A DNA stretch of 64,000 nucleotides, from NCBI RefSeq assembly GCF_002094855.1, contig NZ_ARYN01000001.1, forward strand, positions 372,001 through 436,000, written 5' to 3'. The DNA is from Zunongwangia atlantica 22II14-10F7. GTDB taxonomy: Bacteria; Bacteroidota; Bacteroidia; Flavobacteriales; Flavobacteriaceae. The notes under the pieces are model-generated. The model had not been told where the DNA came from. It saw only the letters and a list, made by a program, of their open reading frames with translations, and did no database searches. Made by a program: the position numbers and the translations under genes. Of this stretch, positions 52,421-61,333 are shown one piece after another (the first letter of the stretch is position 1; every line of letters begins with the position of its first letter).

Positions 52421-54280
52421 TTATTTATCGATTTTGTATTTATCAATTAATTCTAATTCTTTATTTAAAGAAGCAGCGCTTATAAATACAGTATTTGTAA
52501 ATGGCCAAGATTCCAATTTACTTTTCTTAATAAAGTTCTTTTCAAGTTTAGAATACCATTTAGAACCTATTTTCTTATTAGTGAAATAAGATTGGAATTT
52601 TTTGAAGTTAGTTTCGCTGGTATAAGCTTTAACCCAATTATACGAGGGTAAAACTCTATATCTTAAATTTGAATTCTTTTTGCTGATAATTCTTTTAACT
52701 AATAAACTATCGATATAACTTCTAGTCCCCCAGATAATAAACTTTAAAAATTTTGGGGCTTTTTGTGATACAAATGGAGCTTGGCTAGTTGGAAGAGTCC
52801 GCAATTTTTTTGTAGTGCTATTGGAATTAAGCATGGCGTCCATTAGCCTATTGCTTATTCTAAGATTTGGGTGAATATTACTTGTTTCTCTAAGGATTTT
52901 CATTCCCATTGTAGGAGATATAGAAGTAAATTTTTGATTGCAAAGTGTAATTTGATTGTTCATTCCGCTTCTAGCGTGGGTAAACCATTTAAATAGTTCC
53001 TCATACAATTCTATATATGGTAAATTATGATCTGAGATTCTATCAAAAATTTCATTTAAATCTTCCATTAAATTTTTGTGTAAATCTTCTATGGCAATTT
53101 TGAAATTTGAATTTTCCAGAGAAATGGGTTGATAGAAAAACATGAACCTTTTAATGATTTGGTTTTTCCAATCTTGAAAATCATCTTTAGAGCTTTTCGT
53201 AAATTGGAAATTTTCTTTCCAAAGTTGTGTTTTTAAGAAAGTACTTTTGGAGATATTTTTTAAATTAAACTTTCCAATGTTTCTTGCAGGGATAGATTCG
53301 CACATATCACCAATTAGCAAAAATTCTTTACATTTTGGTTTAATGTTTTCAAGTATTGCTAACCAATTTGTAATAAAAACGCTTTCAGTCTCTAGAGTGT
53401 ATTTTTCAAGTGTTTTAGGCTTAGGGAATATATATTGTTCATCATCGAAGTTTATGAAAATTGCACCTTTCACCTTAGCTAGTTTTTTCGCTAATTTTGT
53501 TTCATAATATTTATTACTTCCGTAAGTAAGGCAATTTAAATTTTGGCTTGATACAGTTGAAAGCAAAATTCTACTATCAAGTCCGCCACTTAAAGCTAAA
53601 TAAATTTCACTGGAATTCTGATTTAAAATTTTTAACTCATCGGTGATTAACTTGTGCAAACGCTTGCTCTCTAACGATAAATTTGAATTTGGATCGCCTA
53701 AGTTAGCATACAAACTATTATCAAATTGATGAGTTTTATTCGCTTTAGAAAAAGTGAGTTTTTCTCCGGGCAGCAACCTTTTGACCCTTTTTAAAATAGT
53801 TCTACTACCAAGGTTACTTAATTCTGGGCCTACGAGTCTTTGATAAATGCCTACTTCATCTTTTTCAAAATTAAAAAGCCAGCCAAGACATAAAATACTA
53901 TTCGATACTATAATGTCTAAATTTTTATTTTTCGAATAGTATAAAGGATATGGTCCTACAGGATCATTACATATTATTAATTGATTTGTTGTCTTATGGA
54001 TTACGCTGATTGAGAAAGAACCAGAAAAGTTTTCAGCTATTGGCCAATTATAGATAATATTTTCTATGCATTTGTAATTATCAGTTTTATTTTGGTCTTT
54101 ATAATTTTCGTGATCAATTATATAACCATCTACAAAAGCAAAATAGTCTTGGTGTTCTATAACAGTAATTCCCTTTTCGTAAATTAAATAAAAATCATTA
54201 ATAGTTTTTAGCTCAAACTCTAAAGGCAGCTTGGTTAATGATTCTTTTGATATAGGATTTTTAGAAATTAAATATTTCAA
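52421..54280 (-). CDS. Asparagine-synthetase-like protein without the Cys nucleophile
   Basis: A 619-residue protein with the two-domain plan of asparagine synthetases. The N-terminus is MKYLISKNPI rather than MCGIxG, so the glutaminase-type Cys2 nucleophile is missing; the remains of the Ntn domain (GSFSISVIHKTTNQLIICND, PVGPYPLYYS) continue to about 135. The synthetase PP-loop SGGLDSRILLS is at 231-241, so ATP-dependent activation should persist. Such proteins (for example beta-lactam synthetase and lasso-peptide cyclases) use other nucleophiles. It is AT-rich and sits between the core genes pssA and lptB, looking like an insertion. Substrate unknown. Confidence 0.7.
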   Translation of the reverse strand: MKYLISKNPISKESLTKLPLEFELKTINDFYLIYEKGITVIEHQDYFAFVDGYIIDHENYKDQNKTDNYKCIENIIYNWPIAENFSGSFSISVIHKTTNQLIICNDPVGPYPLYYSKNKNLDIIVSNSILCLGWLFNFEKDEVGIYQRLVGPELSNLGSRTILKRVKRLLPGEKLTFSKANKTHQFDNSLYANLGDPNSNLSLESKRLHKLITDELKILNQNSSEIYLALSGGLDSRILLSTVSSQNLNCLTYGSNKYYETKLAKKLAKVKGAIFINFDDEQYIFPKPKTLEKYTLETESVFITNWLAILENIKPKCKEFLLIGDMCESIPARNIGKFNLKNISKSTFLKTQLWKENFQFTKSSKDDFQDWKNQIIKRFMFFYQPISLENSNFKIAIEDLHKNLMEDLNEIFDRISDHNLPYIELYEELFKWFTHARSGMNNQITLCNQKFTSISPTMGMKILRETSNIHPNLRISNRLMDAMLNSNSTTKKLRTLPTSQAPFVSQKAPKFLKFIIWGTRSYIDSLLVKRIISKKNSNLRYRVLPSYNWVKAYTSETNFKKFQSYFTNKKIGSKWYSKLEKNFIKKSKLESWPFTNTVFISAASLNKELELIDKYKIDK

Positions 54281-54287
54281 TTTTGAA

Positions 54288-55028
54288 TTACTGAAAAAGT
54301 TTTTTCTTTCTTAGTTCGAAGTTTTGCCCAAGGTATACTTTACGCACCATTTGATCTTCAGCAAGTTCTTCAGGGATACCGTGTTTAAGGATACTTCCTT
54401 CAAACATTAGATAGGTTCTATCTGTAATTGCAAGGGTTTCCTGTACGTTGTGATCTGTGATTAAAATCCCAATATTCTTGTTTTTTAGTTGCGCAACTAT
54501 TCGCTGGATATCTTCAACGGCAACCGGGTCTACACCAGCAAAAGGTTCATCTAAAAGAATAAATTTAGGATCTGTGGCTAAGGCACGAGCAATTTCAGTA
54601 CGTCTTCGTTCCCCACCACTTAAAAGATCTCCACGGTTAGTACGTATATGATTAAGTCCAAATTCTTCAATTAAGGATTCCATTTTCATGTGTCTTTCTT
54701 TCTTAGAAAGCTTGGTAAGCTGAAGAACGCTCATAATATTATCTTCGATACTTAATTTTCTAAATACCGATGCTTCCTGTGCTAGATAGCCAATCCCATG
54801 TTGTGCTCTTTTGTACATGGGGAAGTTTGTAATATCTTCTTTATCCAAAAAGATATTACCACTATTAGGTTTAATAAGCCCAACAATCATATAAAAAGAA
54901 GTAGTTTTTCCAGCACCATTAGGCCCTAAAAGACCTACGATTTCACCCTGGTTAACCTCAAGGGAAATTCCTTTTACAACTTTTCTTCCTTTATATTGTT
55001 TGATAAGATTGTCGGCTCTTAACTTCAT
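54288..55028 (-). CDS. lptB: LPS export ABC transporter ATPase LptB
   Basis: ATPase of the LptBFGC machine that extracts LPS from the inner membrane. Walker [10 protein letters not shown] is at 35-43, the Q-loop in [11 protein letters not shown], signature [15 protein letters not shown] (about 138-152) and Walker [14 protein letters not shown]. The sequence [23 protein letters not shown] and the 246-residue length match LptB rather than Wzt or LolD. It is followed by the inserted synthetase-like gene, but upstream of it come AhpD-like, tatC and kdsD genes on the same strand with small gaps, so these four form a likely envelope operon. Confidence 0.93.
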   Translation of the reverse strand: MKLRADNLIKQYKGRKVVKGISLEVNQGEIVGLLGPNGAGKTTSFYMIVGLIKPNSGNIFLDKEDITNFPMYKRAQHGIGYLAQEASVFRKLSIEDNIMSVLQLTKLSKKERHMKMESLIEEFGLNHIRTNRGDLLSGGERRRTEIARALATDPKFILLDEPFAGVDPVAVEDIQRIVAQLKNKNIGILITDHNVQETLAITDRTYLMFEGSILKHGIPEELAEDQMVRKVYLGQNFELRKKKLFQ

Positions 55029-55068
55029 GCTTCAGGTTTAATACAGTTTAAATATAAATTATACCGAT

Positions 55069-55425
55069 TTATTTTTCGGTATTCATTTCTTCTAAAGATT
55101 CCCAGTATTCAAAAGCTCTTCTTAAATGAGGGATAACGATAGTACCACCAATAAGAGTTCCTATACTTAAGGTTTCCATCACTTCTTCGCGTTTTAAACC
55201 TTCATTGAAACTGCTTTCTAAATGGTATTTTACGCAATCGTCACATCTTAGTACCAATGATGCTACAAGCCCTAAAAGTTCTTTAGTTTTTTTATCTAAA
55301 GTTCCTTCAGAAAAAGCATTGGTGTCTAGATTAAAAATACGTTTTAGAACTTTATTATTCTCTCCTAGAATTTTATCGTTCATTTTTTGGCGATACGAAT
55401 TGAATTCGTCAACCTGATTGATCAT
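55069..55425 (-). CDS. Carboxymuconolactone decarboxylase / AhpD-like protein
   Basis: A 118-residue helical protein of the AhpD-like superfamily. The redox motif is C61-D-D-C64 with H68 (LRCDDCVKYHLE), the arrangement used by peroxidase-coupled AhpD members; the rest (EVMETLSIGTLIGGTIVIPHLRRAF) fits the conserved third helix. Probably a disulfide or peroxide-related function in the cytoplasm. It starts three bases after tatC, so it belongs to the kdsD-tatC-lptB operon. Partner proteins are unknown. Confidence 0.87.
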   Translation of the reverse strand: MINQVDEFNSYRQKMNDKILGENNKVLKRIFNLDTNAFSEGTLDKKTKELLGLVASLVLRCDDCVKYHLESSFNEGLKREEVMETLSIGTLIGGTIVIPHLRRAFEYWESLEEMNTEK

Positions 55426-55428
55426 AGC

Positions 55429-56256
55429 TTAACTTTTTTCTGTAATTTCTTTTTTATAAATGATCTTCGAGATAATGATACTTACTTCATAAAGTATAAG
55501 TACCGGAACAGCAACGATAATCTGGCTTACAATATCTGGCGGAGTGATTACCGCAGAAATAATAAGCACAATTACCAGTGCGTATTTTCTATAAGTTTTT
55601 AAAAACTGAGGTGTTACTACACCAACTTTTGTAAGGAAATAAATAAGAATAGGAAGCTCAAAGATAAGGCCCGTTGCAATTACCGAAGCTCTTACCAAGC
55701 TTATATAACTACTTAAGTCAAATTCATTTAAAACCAATTCACTCACCTGATATTTTCCCAGGAAGTTAATAGAAAGGGGTGTTACCACGTAATATCCAAA
55801 AAGTACACCTAAAAAGAACAAAAACGAGGTAATAAAGATAAAACCTTTAGCATGTTTACGCTCATTTTCGTGCATTGCCGGTGCTACAAACTTCCAGAAT
55901 TCATAGATTACAAATGGGAAGGCAATAATAAAACCAGCGGTAATCGATGTCCATACGTGTGCAGAAAACTGCCCGCCCATCGTTCTACTTTGTATAGTGA
56001 ATGGTAATTCTTCAAAACAAAATCCGCCATCGATACCAACCATTTCAGATAATTGGCAAAGCATACTGTACGACCAGAAATCACCTTTACTTGGCCCAAA
56101 AAGAAGGACGTCAAAAATAAACCCCTTAAGCAAAAATGCTACAGTCGCAGCAATAACAACGGCAAGAACAGATCGTATTAAATGCCATCTTAATTCTTCA
56201 AGATGATCTAAAAACGACATTTCTGGTTCTTCATGTGGCTGGCCTATTTTTTTCAT
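55429..56256 (-). CDS. tatC: Sec-independent translocase TatC
   Basis: Core of the twin-arginine translocon, which recognises RR signal peptides. The N-terminal MSFLDHLEELRWHLIRS motif (14-30) is diagnostic, and six membrane helices follow. The first periplasmic loop is longer than in E. coli and contains CQLSEMVGIDGGFCFEELPF, with a Cys pair, as often seen in Bacteroidota. The 275-residue length is normal. No tatA gene is close by in this window. Its start overlaps the kdsD stop by one base. Confidence 0.94.
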   Translation of the reverse strand: MKKIGQPHEEPEMSFLDHLEELRWHLIRSVLAVVIAATVAFLLKGFIFDVLLFGPSKGDFWSYSMLCQLSEMVGIDGGFCFEELPFTIQSRTMGGQFSAHVWTSITAGFIIAFPFVIYEFWKFVAPAMHENERKHAKGFIFITSFLFFLGVLFGYYVVTPLSINFLGKYQVSELVLNEFDLSSYISLVRASVIATGLIFELPILIYFLTKVGVVTPQFLKTYRKYALVIVLIISAVITPPDIVSQIIVAVPVLILYEVSIIISKIIYKKEITEKS

Positions 56257-57221
56257 TATAAAATTCCTTCTCTTATTAAATTATGAATATGAACCACACC
56301 ACTAAACTTTCCGTCTCTAGTAGCCAGCAGTTGTGATATTTTATTTTCCTCTAAAAGATCCAAAGCCTGGGTAGCCAAGGCTTCTTCATCTATACTTTTG
56401 GGAGAGGTACTCATAATATCACCTGCAGTTAGATTCTTAAATTCGTCATTATTCTTTAACATTCTACGAATATCACCATCGGTTATTATACCAACAATTT
56501 TATCATTTTCCAAAACTGCGGTTACACCCAACATATTTTCAGAAATAACAATAATCGCATCGGTTACGGTTGTTTCTGGAGAAACACTTGGTTTCATATT
56601 TTGGGCAGCAATATCCTTAACTCGCAAATATAGTTTTTTTCCTAGACTGCCGCCGGGATGATATTTTGCAAAATCTTCACTAGAAAAGCCTTTAAGTTCT
56701 AATAAACAAATGGCCAGTGCATCGCCTATAACCAGTTGAGCTGTAGTGCTTGTTGTAGGAGCAAGATTGTTTGGGCAGGCCTCTTTTTCAACAAAAGAAT
56801 TTAAAATATAATCTGCAGATTTTCCTAAAAAGGAATCTCTGTTAGAGGTAATAGCAATTAAAGTATTATGGAAATCCTTTATAAAAGGAACCAAAACTTT
56901 AATCTCTGGGCTATTGCCACTTTTACTAATACAAATAACAACATCGTCTTTTTGTATAATCCCAAGATCACCATGTATTGCATCTGCGGCATGCATAAAA
57001 ATGGCTGGTGTACCTGTAGAATTTAAAGTAGCCACAATCTTACTTGCAATTACGGCGCTTTTTCCTATTCCGGTAACGATTACCCTGCCTTTAGAATTGT
57101 AAATATTTTCTACCGCTTCTACAAATTCATTATCAATAAGATGTTCTAAATTTGCAATCGCTTTAGCTTCAATTTTTACAGTTTCTTTTGCGACGTTTAA
57201 AATTTTTTGCTGAAGTTTCAA
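56256..57221 (-). CDS. kdsD: Arabinose-5-phosphate isomerase (KdsD/KpsF family)
   Basis: Catalyses ribulose-5-phosphate to arabinose-5-phosphate, the first step of Kdo synthesis for LPS core. The SIS domain covers about residues 35-170, with VTGIGKSAVIASKIVATLNSTGTP, ISKSGNSPEIKVLV and the active-site loop EACPNNLAPTTSTTAQLVIGDALA. Two CBS domains follow (about 205-321). The start appears to be TTG at 57221; no ATG fits. A TACATTTG box at 57277-57284 lies 56 bases upstream. It heads the operon kdsD-tatC-ahpD-like-lptB. Confidence 0.92.
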   Translation of the reverse strand: MKLQQKILNVAKETVKIEAKAIANLEHLIDNEFVEAVENIYNSKGRVIVTGIGKSAVIASKIVATLNSTGTPAIFMHAADAIHGDLGIIQKDDVVICISKSGNSPEIKVLVPFIKDFHNTLIAITSNRDSFLGKSADYILNSFVEKEACPNNLAPTTSTTAQLVIGDALAICLLELKGFSSEDFAKYHPGGSLGKKLYLRVKDIAAQNMKPSVSPETTVTDAIIVISENMLGVTAVLENDKIVGIITDGDIRRMLKNNDEFKNLTAGDIMSTSPKSIDEEALATQALDLLEENKISQLLATRDGKFSGVVHIHNLIREGIL

Positions 57222-57240
57222 ATTTTGAAATAATTAAGGA

Positions 57241-57270
57241 TTGCAGATACTAAAGAAATATGTATATTTA
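57241..57270 (+). promoter_or_regulatory. Candidate promoter of recQ
   Basis: TTG at 57241-57243 followed after 19 bases by TATATTTA (57263-57270), one base off TAnnTTTG. It lies 37 bases before the recQ start codon in the divergent gap shared with kdsD. Confidence 0.35.
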
Positions 57271-57276
57271 GATGTG

Positions 57277-57284
57277 CAAATGTA
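57277..57284 (-). promoter_or_regulatory. -7 box TACATTTG of the kdsD operon
   Basis: Perfect TAnnTTTG match on the reverse strand, 56 bases before the kdsD start, with a TTG about 15 bases further upstream. It overlaps the recQ leader, so the two promoters are interleaved. Confidence 0.4.
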
Positions 57285-57306
57285 TGTAAAATTGTAACAC
57301 AATTGA

Positions 57307-59502
57307 ATGAGTTTGACTGAAATTGATTTACATAAACAATTGAAGAAATATTTTGGTTTTAGCCAATTTAAAGGTCTTCAGGAGGATGTTGTTGCTAGTA
57401 TCGTACACAAAAACGATACTTTTGTAATAATGCCAACAGGAGGAGGTAAATCCCTATGCTACCAGCTACCTGCGTTAATTGAAGAAGGAACAGCAATTGT
57501 AGTATCACCCCTAATCGCCTTAATGAAAAACCAGGTAGATGCCATTCGAGGAATTTCTTCAGAATATGGTGTTGCCCACGTTTTAAATTCTTCACTAAAT
57601 AAGACTGAAGTAAAACAGGTAAAGGAAGATATCATCAATGGTGTAACCAAGCTTCTATACGTAGCGCCAGAATCCCTTACTAAAGAAGATTATGTTGATT
57701 TTTTAAAAGCACAGAAAATATCTTTTTTAGCTATAGACGAAGCGCATTGTATTAGCGAATGGGGACATGATTTTAGACCAGAATATCGAAATTTAAGGCA
57801 TATTATTAAACGTATTGGAGAAAATATTCCAATTATCGCTTTAACTGCCACTGCTACACCAAAGGTGCAGGAAGATATTCTTAAAAACCTAGGTATTCCT
57901 AAAGCAAAAACTTTTAAGGCAAGTTTTAACCGTCCTAATTTATATTATGAAGTAAGGCCTAAAACAAAAAATGTTGATGCCGATATTATTCGTTTTGTAA
58001 AACAAAATAGTGGTAAAAGCGGGATTATATATTGTCTTAGCCGTAAAAAGGTAGAAGAGCTTGCCCAAACCTTACAGGTTAATGGTATTAATGCAATTCC
58101 TTATCACGCAGGTTTGGATGCTAAAACAAGATCTAAACATCAGGATATGTTCTTGATGGAAGAAGTAGATGTTGTGGTAGCCACCATCGCGTTTGGGATG
58201 GGAATCGATAAACCCGATGTTCGCTTTGTAATTCACCACGATATACCTAAAAGTATCGAAAGTTATTACCAGGAAACTGGTAGAGCTGGTCGTGATGGAG
58301 GTGAGGGACATTGCCTTGCTTTTTATGCTTATAAGGACATCGAGAAGCTAGAGAAGTTTATGAGTGGTAAACCTGTTGCAGAGCAGGAGGTAGGCCATGC
58401 CTTGCTTCAGGAAGTTGTGGCTTATGCAGAAACATCTATTTCTCGTAGAAAATTTATTCTTCATTATTTTGGTGAAGATTTCGACGATGAAACAGGAGAT
58501 GGCGCTAAGATGGATGATAATGTGCGTAATCCTAAGAAGCAACACGAAGCTAAAGAAGAATTAGAACTTCTTATAAATGTGGTAAAGGAAACTAAAGAGC
58601 TTTATAAATCTAAGGAAGTTGTTAAGACACTTATTGGAAAAAGCAATGCCTTGATTTTATCACATAAAACAGATGCGAACCCACTTTTTGGAAAAGGAAA
58701 AGATAAAGACGAAAGTTTTTGGATGGCACTTACCAGGCAGGCACTTGTGGCTGGATATTTAAGAAAAGATATCGAAACTTATGGCGTTATCAAGCTTACT
58801 GAAAAAGGAGAGGATTTCCTTAAGAATCCTGAGTCTTTCATGATGACGCACGATCATATTTTTGATGAAAATACAGATAATGCTGCCATTACAGCCAAAG
58901 CTTCATCTGGAGTCGATGATAAATTGGTAAGCATGCTTAAAGAATTGCGTAAAAAAGTTGCTAAGAAAAATGGAGTGCCGCCTTTTGTTGTTTTTCAGGA
59001 TCCTTCTATAGACGACATGGCGCTTAAATATCCTATAGATCTCAAAGAACTTGGGAATATTCATGGTGTTGGTGAAGGAAAAGCTAAGAAGTACGGGAAA
59101 GAGTTTGTAGACTTTATTGCCAGATATGTAGAGGATAATGATATTATTAGACCAGATGATCTTGTTGTAAAATCTACTGGTGCTAATAGTGCATTGAAGC
59201 TTTTTATTATTCAGAGTATAGATAGAAAGTTACCTTTAGATGATATTTCATCGGCTAAAGGAATGGAAATGCCTGAATTTATTAAAGAAATGGAGGCGAT
59301 TGTCTATAGCGGTACAAAACTTAATATCGATTATTATCTTGAAGATATTTTAGATGAAGACCAACAGGAAGAACTTCATGAATATTTTCTTGAAGCTGAA
59401 ACTGATAAAATAGAAGCAGCACTTGAAGAATTTGATGGAGATTATGACGATGAAGAACTTCGTTTATACCGAATTAAATTTATAAGCGAAGTAGCAAACT
59501 AA
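57307..59502 (+). CDS. recQ: ATP-dependent DNA helicase RecQ
   Basis: 3'-5' DNA helicase of repair and recombination. Motifs in order: PTGGGKSLCYQLPAL with GGGKS at 45-49, DEAHCISEWGHDFRPEY from 144, ALTATATPKV, and VATIAFGMGIDKPDVRFVIHHDIP with QETGRAGRDG. A winged-helix region and an HRDC domain (from about 530, RKKVAKKNGVPPFVVFQDPS) follow, then an acidic C-terminal tail. The zinc subdomain that normally holds four Cys is changed: the region after KFILHYFGEDF reads DDETGDGAKMDD without any Cys. At 731 residues it is longer than E. coli RecQ (about 610). Confidence 0.95.
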   Translation: MSLTEIDLHKQLKKYFGFSQFKGLQEDVVASIVHKNDTFVIMPTGGGKSLCYQLPALIEEGTAIVVSPLIALMKNQVDAIRGISSEYGVAHVLNSSLNKTEVKQVKEDIINGVTKLLYVAPESLTKEDYVDFLKAQKISFLAIDEAHCISEWGHDFRPEYRNLRHIIKRIGENIPIIALTATATPKVQEDILKNLGIPKAKTFKASFNRPNLYYEVRPKTKNVDADIIRFVKQNSGKSGIIYCLSRKKVEELAQTLQVNGINAIPYHAGLDAKTRSKHQDMFLMEEVDVVVATIAFGMGIDKPDVRFVIHHDIPKSIESYYQETGRAGRDGGEGHCLAFYAYKDIEKLEKFMSGKPVAEQEVGHALLQEVVAYAETSISRRKFILHYFGEDFDDETGDGAKMDDNVRNPKKQHEAKEELELLINVVKETKELYKSKEVVKTLIGKSNALILSHKTDANPLFGKGKDKDESFWMALTRQALVAGYLRKDIETYGVIKLTEKGEDFLKNPESFMMTHDHIFDENTDNAAITAKASSGVDDKLVSMLKELRKKVAKKNGVPPFVVFQDPSIDDMALKYPIDLKELGNIHGVGEGKAKKYGKEFVDFIARYVEDNDIIRPDDLVVKSTGANSALKLFIIQSIDRKLPLDDISSAKGMEMPEFIKEMEAIVYSGTKLNIDYYLEDILDEDQQEELHEYFLEAETDKIEAALEEFDGDYDDEELRLYRIKFISEVAN

Positions 59503-59515
59503 AAGCAATTAAAAT

Positions 59516-59713
59516 ATGTTAGAAAATCCGACTAAAAAACAAGCGTTAACATTACTAATTTTAGGTTTGTCGTTATTGGTAATTAGCGTAGTTTCAGTAA
59601 AAGTTGAAATATTTACAGACTTGCTAAGAGGTTTTTTTAATGGAGTAGCTGTAGGGTTTTTAATATTATCGCTTATTGCTTTTACAAAGAATAAAAAACT
59701 TCAGAAGAAGTAA
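59516..59713 (+). CDS. Small membrane protein of unknown function
   Basis: A 65-residue protein with two hydrophobic segments (about 9-26 and 37-55) joined by a short loop (VKVEIFTDLLRG), and basic ends (NPTKKQ and KNKKLQKK). It begins 13 bases after recQ and ends just before a strong terminator, so it is the second gene of the recQ transcript. No family was recognised. Confidence 0.7.
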   Translation: MLENPTKKQALTLLILGLSLLVISVVSVKVEIFTDLLRGFFNGVAVGFLILSLIAFTKNKKLQKK

Positions 59714-59732
59714 TTATCTATAGATTATAAAA

Positions 59733-59774
59733 ACAAAAAAAGCCTTTTTGAATATTCAAAAAGGCTTTTTTTGT
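59733..59774. terminator. Bidirectional terminator, perfect 42-base palindrome
   Basis: A perfect inverted repeat: ACAAAAAAAGCCTTTTTGA at the left paired with its exact complement at the right, around the centre ATAT/GAATATTC. The stem is flanked by A- and T-runs, so it can end transcription from both sides. It lies exactly between the 59516 gene and the convergent metalloprotease gene. Confidence 0.9.
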
Positions 59775-59792
59775 ATCTAATCTTTAGCAGGG

Positions 59793-60581
59793 TTACTTCC
59801 CGCCGTTGGCTTGTAAATCAGCAATGCACAGTGGTCCCATTTCTGGAACAGTACCACGAACCTGGTTTATAATACCGCTACCAAATTCTAAAGAAGCTCG
59901 CATCAAACAATTTTCTTCAGTGCAATGGCCATTATTGTCATTGTCTTCGTGATCGCTTTGCAGTTCAGTACCTACATTTACCAAACCAAATAAATGCCCA
60001 AATTCGTGATTTAGAACAGCTGTTTCTATCACACTTTTACTGGGGGCATTAGCTCTTGCGGCAAATCTGTTTATCGTTTCTCCATAAATTACCATCGACG
60101 TGTTTCTATACGCAGATCCTAAAACATATCTTGTTTCAGTGTCATTTTCGTTACTTCCATCAGCAAAATAAATATAGACGCTTATTTCGTCACCAACGTT
60201 AAAGGTACTTCGTTCCTCATCTTCAATGTCTACAATTTCTTCTATTTCAAAAGGAGCTAAGCCTGAAGATGCAACTTCGCGATAAGTAATAGAAATGCCA
60301 TCTGGTTTGTAAGTCCTTTCTTCTAAAAATGCCTGAAAATTTTCCATTGCTGCCGTTGTTGGCTGAAATCCACTCACAAATAACACCTCGATATTCATCG
60401 AAGTATAATTATTGTCGCTTAAAAGATCGTTGGCCGAATCGCCTAATCCCTGTTGATTTAAAGTGCGATCGATTACCGGTGTGTCGTCTGTTGGATCGTC
60501 CCCACCATTGCCATCGCTAGAACAAGAGGTAATCGCTACAAAAAGGAATAGTGTATAAAAATACTTGTAAAACTTCTTCAT
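59793..60581 (-). CDS. Lipoprotein zinc metalloprotease-like protein
   Basis: A 262-residue lipoprotein. The signal peptide ends in the lipobox VAITSCSS (Cys20), followed by a flexible Gly/Asp linker (DGNGGDDPTDD). The catalytic helix reads VLNHEFGHLFGLVN, an HExxHxxG zinc site; the usual third His is Asn at this position. A later DHEDNDNNGHCTEENCLM segment supplies a His/Asp candidate, a Cys pair and a methionine resembling the Met-turn. The pattern fits the Bacteroidota lipoprotein metalloproteases related to metzincins. Surface-facing or periplasmic location is likely. Substrate unknown. It is transcribed toward the shared palindromic terminator. Confidence 0.8.
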   Translation of the reverse strand: MKKFYKYFYTLFLFVAITSCSSDGNGGDDPTDDTPVIDRTLNQQGLGDSANDLLSDNNYTSMNIEVLFVSGFQPTTAAMENFQAFLEERTYKPDGISITYREVASSGLAPFEIEEIVDIEDEERSTFNVGDEISVYIYFADGSNENDTETRYVLGSAYRNTSMVIYGETINRFAARANAPSKSVIETAVLNHEFGHLFGLVNVGTELQSDHEDNDNNGHCTEENCLMRASLEFGSGIINQVRGTVPEMGPLCIADLQANGGK

Positions 60582-60606
60582 TTAGAATATAATATGGTGT
60601 TCAAAT

Positions 60607-61314
60607 TTAATCATTTTTAAGCGTAAGTTTTGCTAAATAATCGTAGTGCTCGCCTTCAACGATTAATTCGCAATTAAAATTGTGCTTTTCGGCTGCTAAT
60701 TTAAGCAAATCGAAATCTAAATATAACCATGGGAAATAATCAGATTTTTCTCCTTTATAGCTTATGCAAAAATCGATCTCTCCTATATACTTACGATCTA
60801 AATCGTCGTTTGGTTCTTCTTCGTCTTCAAGAAAACTAAGATCTGATGAATCAATTAAGATTTGTCCGCCAGGTGTCAGCATTTCTTTACAAATACTTAG
60901 AAAATTGTCGGTATTAATTAGATTACCAATAATCCCGGTACCATTCATTAAAAATAATAAGGTGTCAAATTGCCCATTTTCAGCATAAAAATCTTTTACT
61001 TCAGCATTGGTTACTCCTCGTTCTTTGGCGATCGCAATTGCCCCTTCAGAAGTGTCAATAGCTTTTACTTTTATATCTTTTAGCTGAAGATAAAGCGCAT
61101 GGCTTCCTGTACCACAGCCTACATCAAGTACACTTCCGCAGGCAAGTTTTAAAGCTTGTTTCTCGGTAATGGGCATTTCAGAAAAATCCCTAAAAAGGTA
61201 TTTTATAGCAATCTCATCATCATCAAAATCTGGTGAATGCACCGTAATAGGGGTCTCATCTTTTTCGAAATAATAGGCTTTCATTGCCATTCCGAAGATA
61301 TCTTTTTCCTTCAT
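60607..61314 (-). CDS. Class I SAM-dependent methyltransferase
   Basis: A 235-residue methyltransferase. ACGSVLDVGCGTGSHALYLQ (about 69-88) is the SAM motif I, followed by VKAIDTSEGAIAIAKERG and QFDTLLFLMNGTGIIGNL. An acidic patch (SFLEDEEEPNDDLDRKYIGE) is in the second half. The substrate is unknown; it resembles small-molecule methyltransferases. It is 25 bases upstream of the metalloprotease gene on the same strand and could be co-transcribed with it, and is divergent from the YkgJ gene. Confidence 0.83.
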   Translation of the reverse strand: MKEKDIFGMAMKAYYFEKDETPITVHSPDFDDDEIAIKYLFRDFSEMPITEKQALKLACGSVLDVGCGTGSHALYLQLKDIKVKAIDTSEGAIAIAKERGVTNAEVKDFYAENGQFDTLLFLMNGTGIIGNLINTDNFLSICKEMLTPGGQILIDSSDLSFLEDEEEPNDDLDRKYIGEIDFCISYKGEKSDYFPWLYLDFDLLKLAAEKHNFNCELIVEGEHYDYLAKLTLKND

Positions 61315-61333
61315 AATCTATTATCTTTGCGGC

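Noticed and set aside
58072-58545. Reverse-strand open frames inside recQ
   Set aside because: They cover conserved helicase codons in antisense and show no protein-family features.
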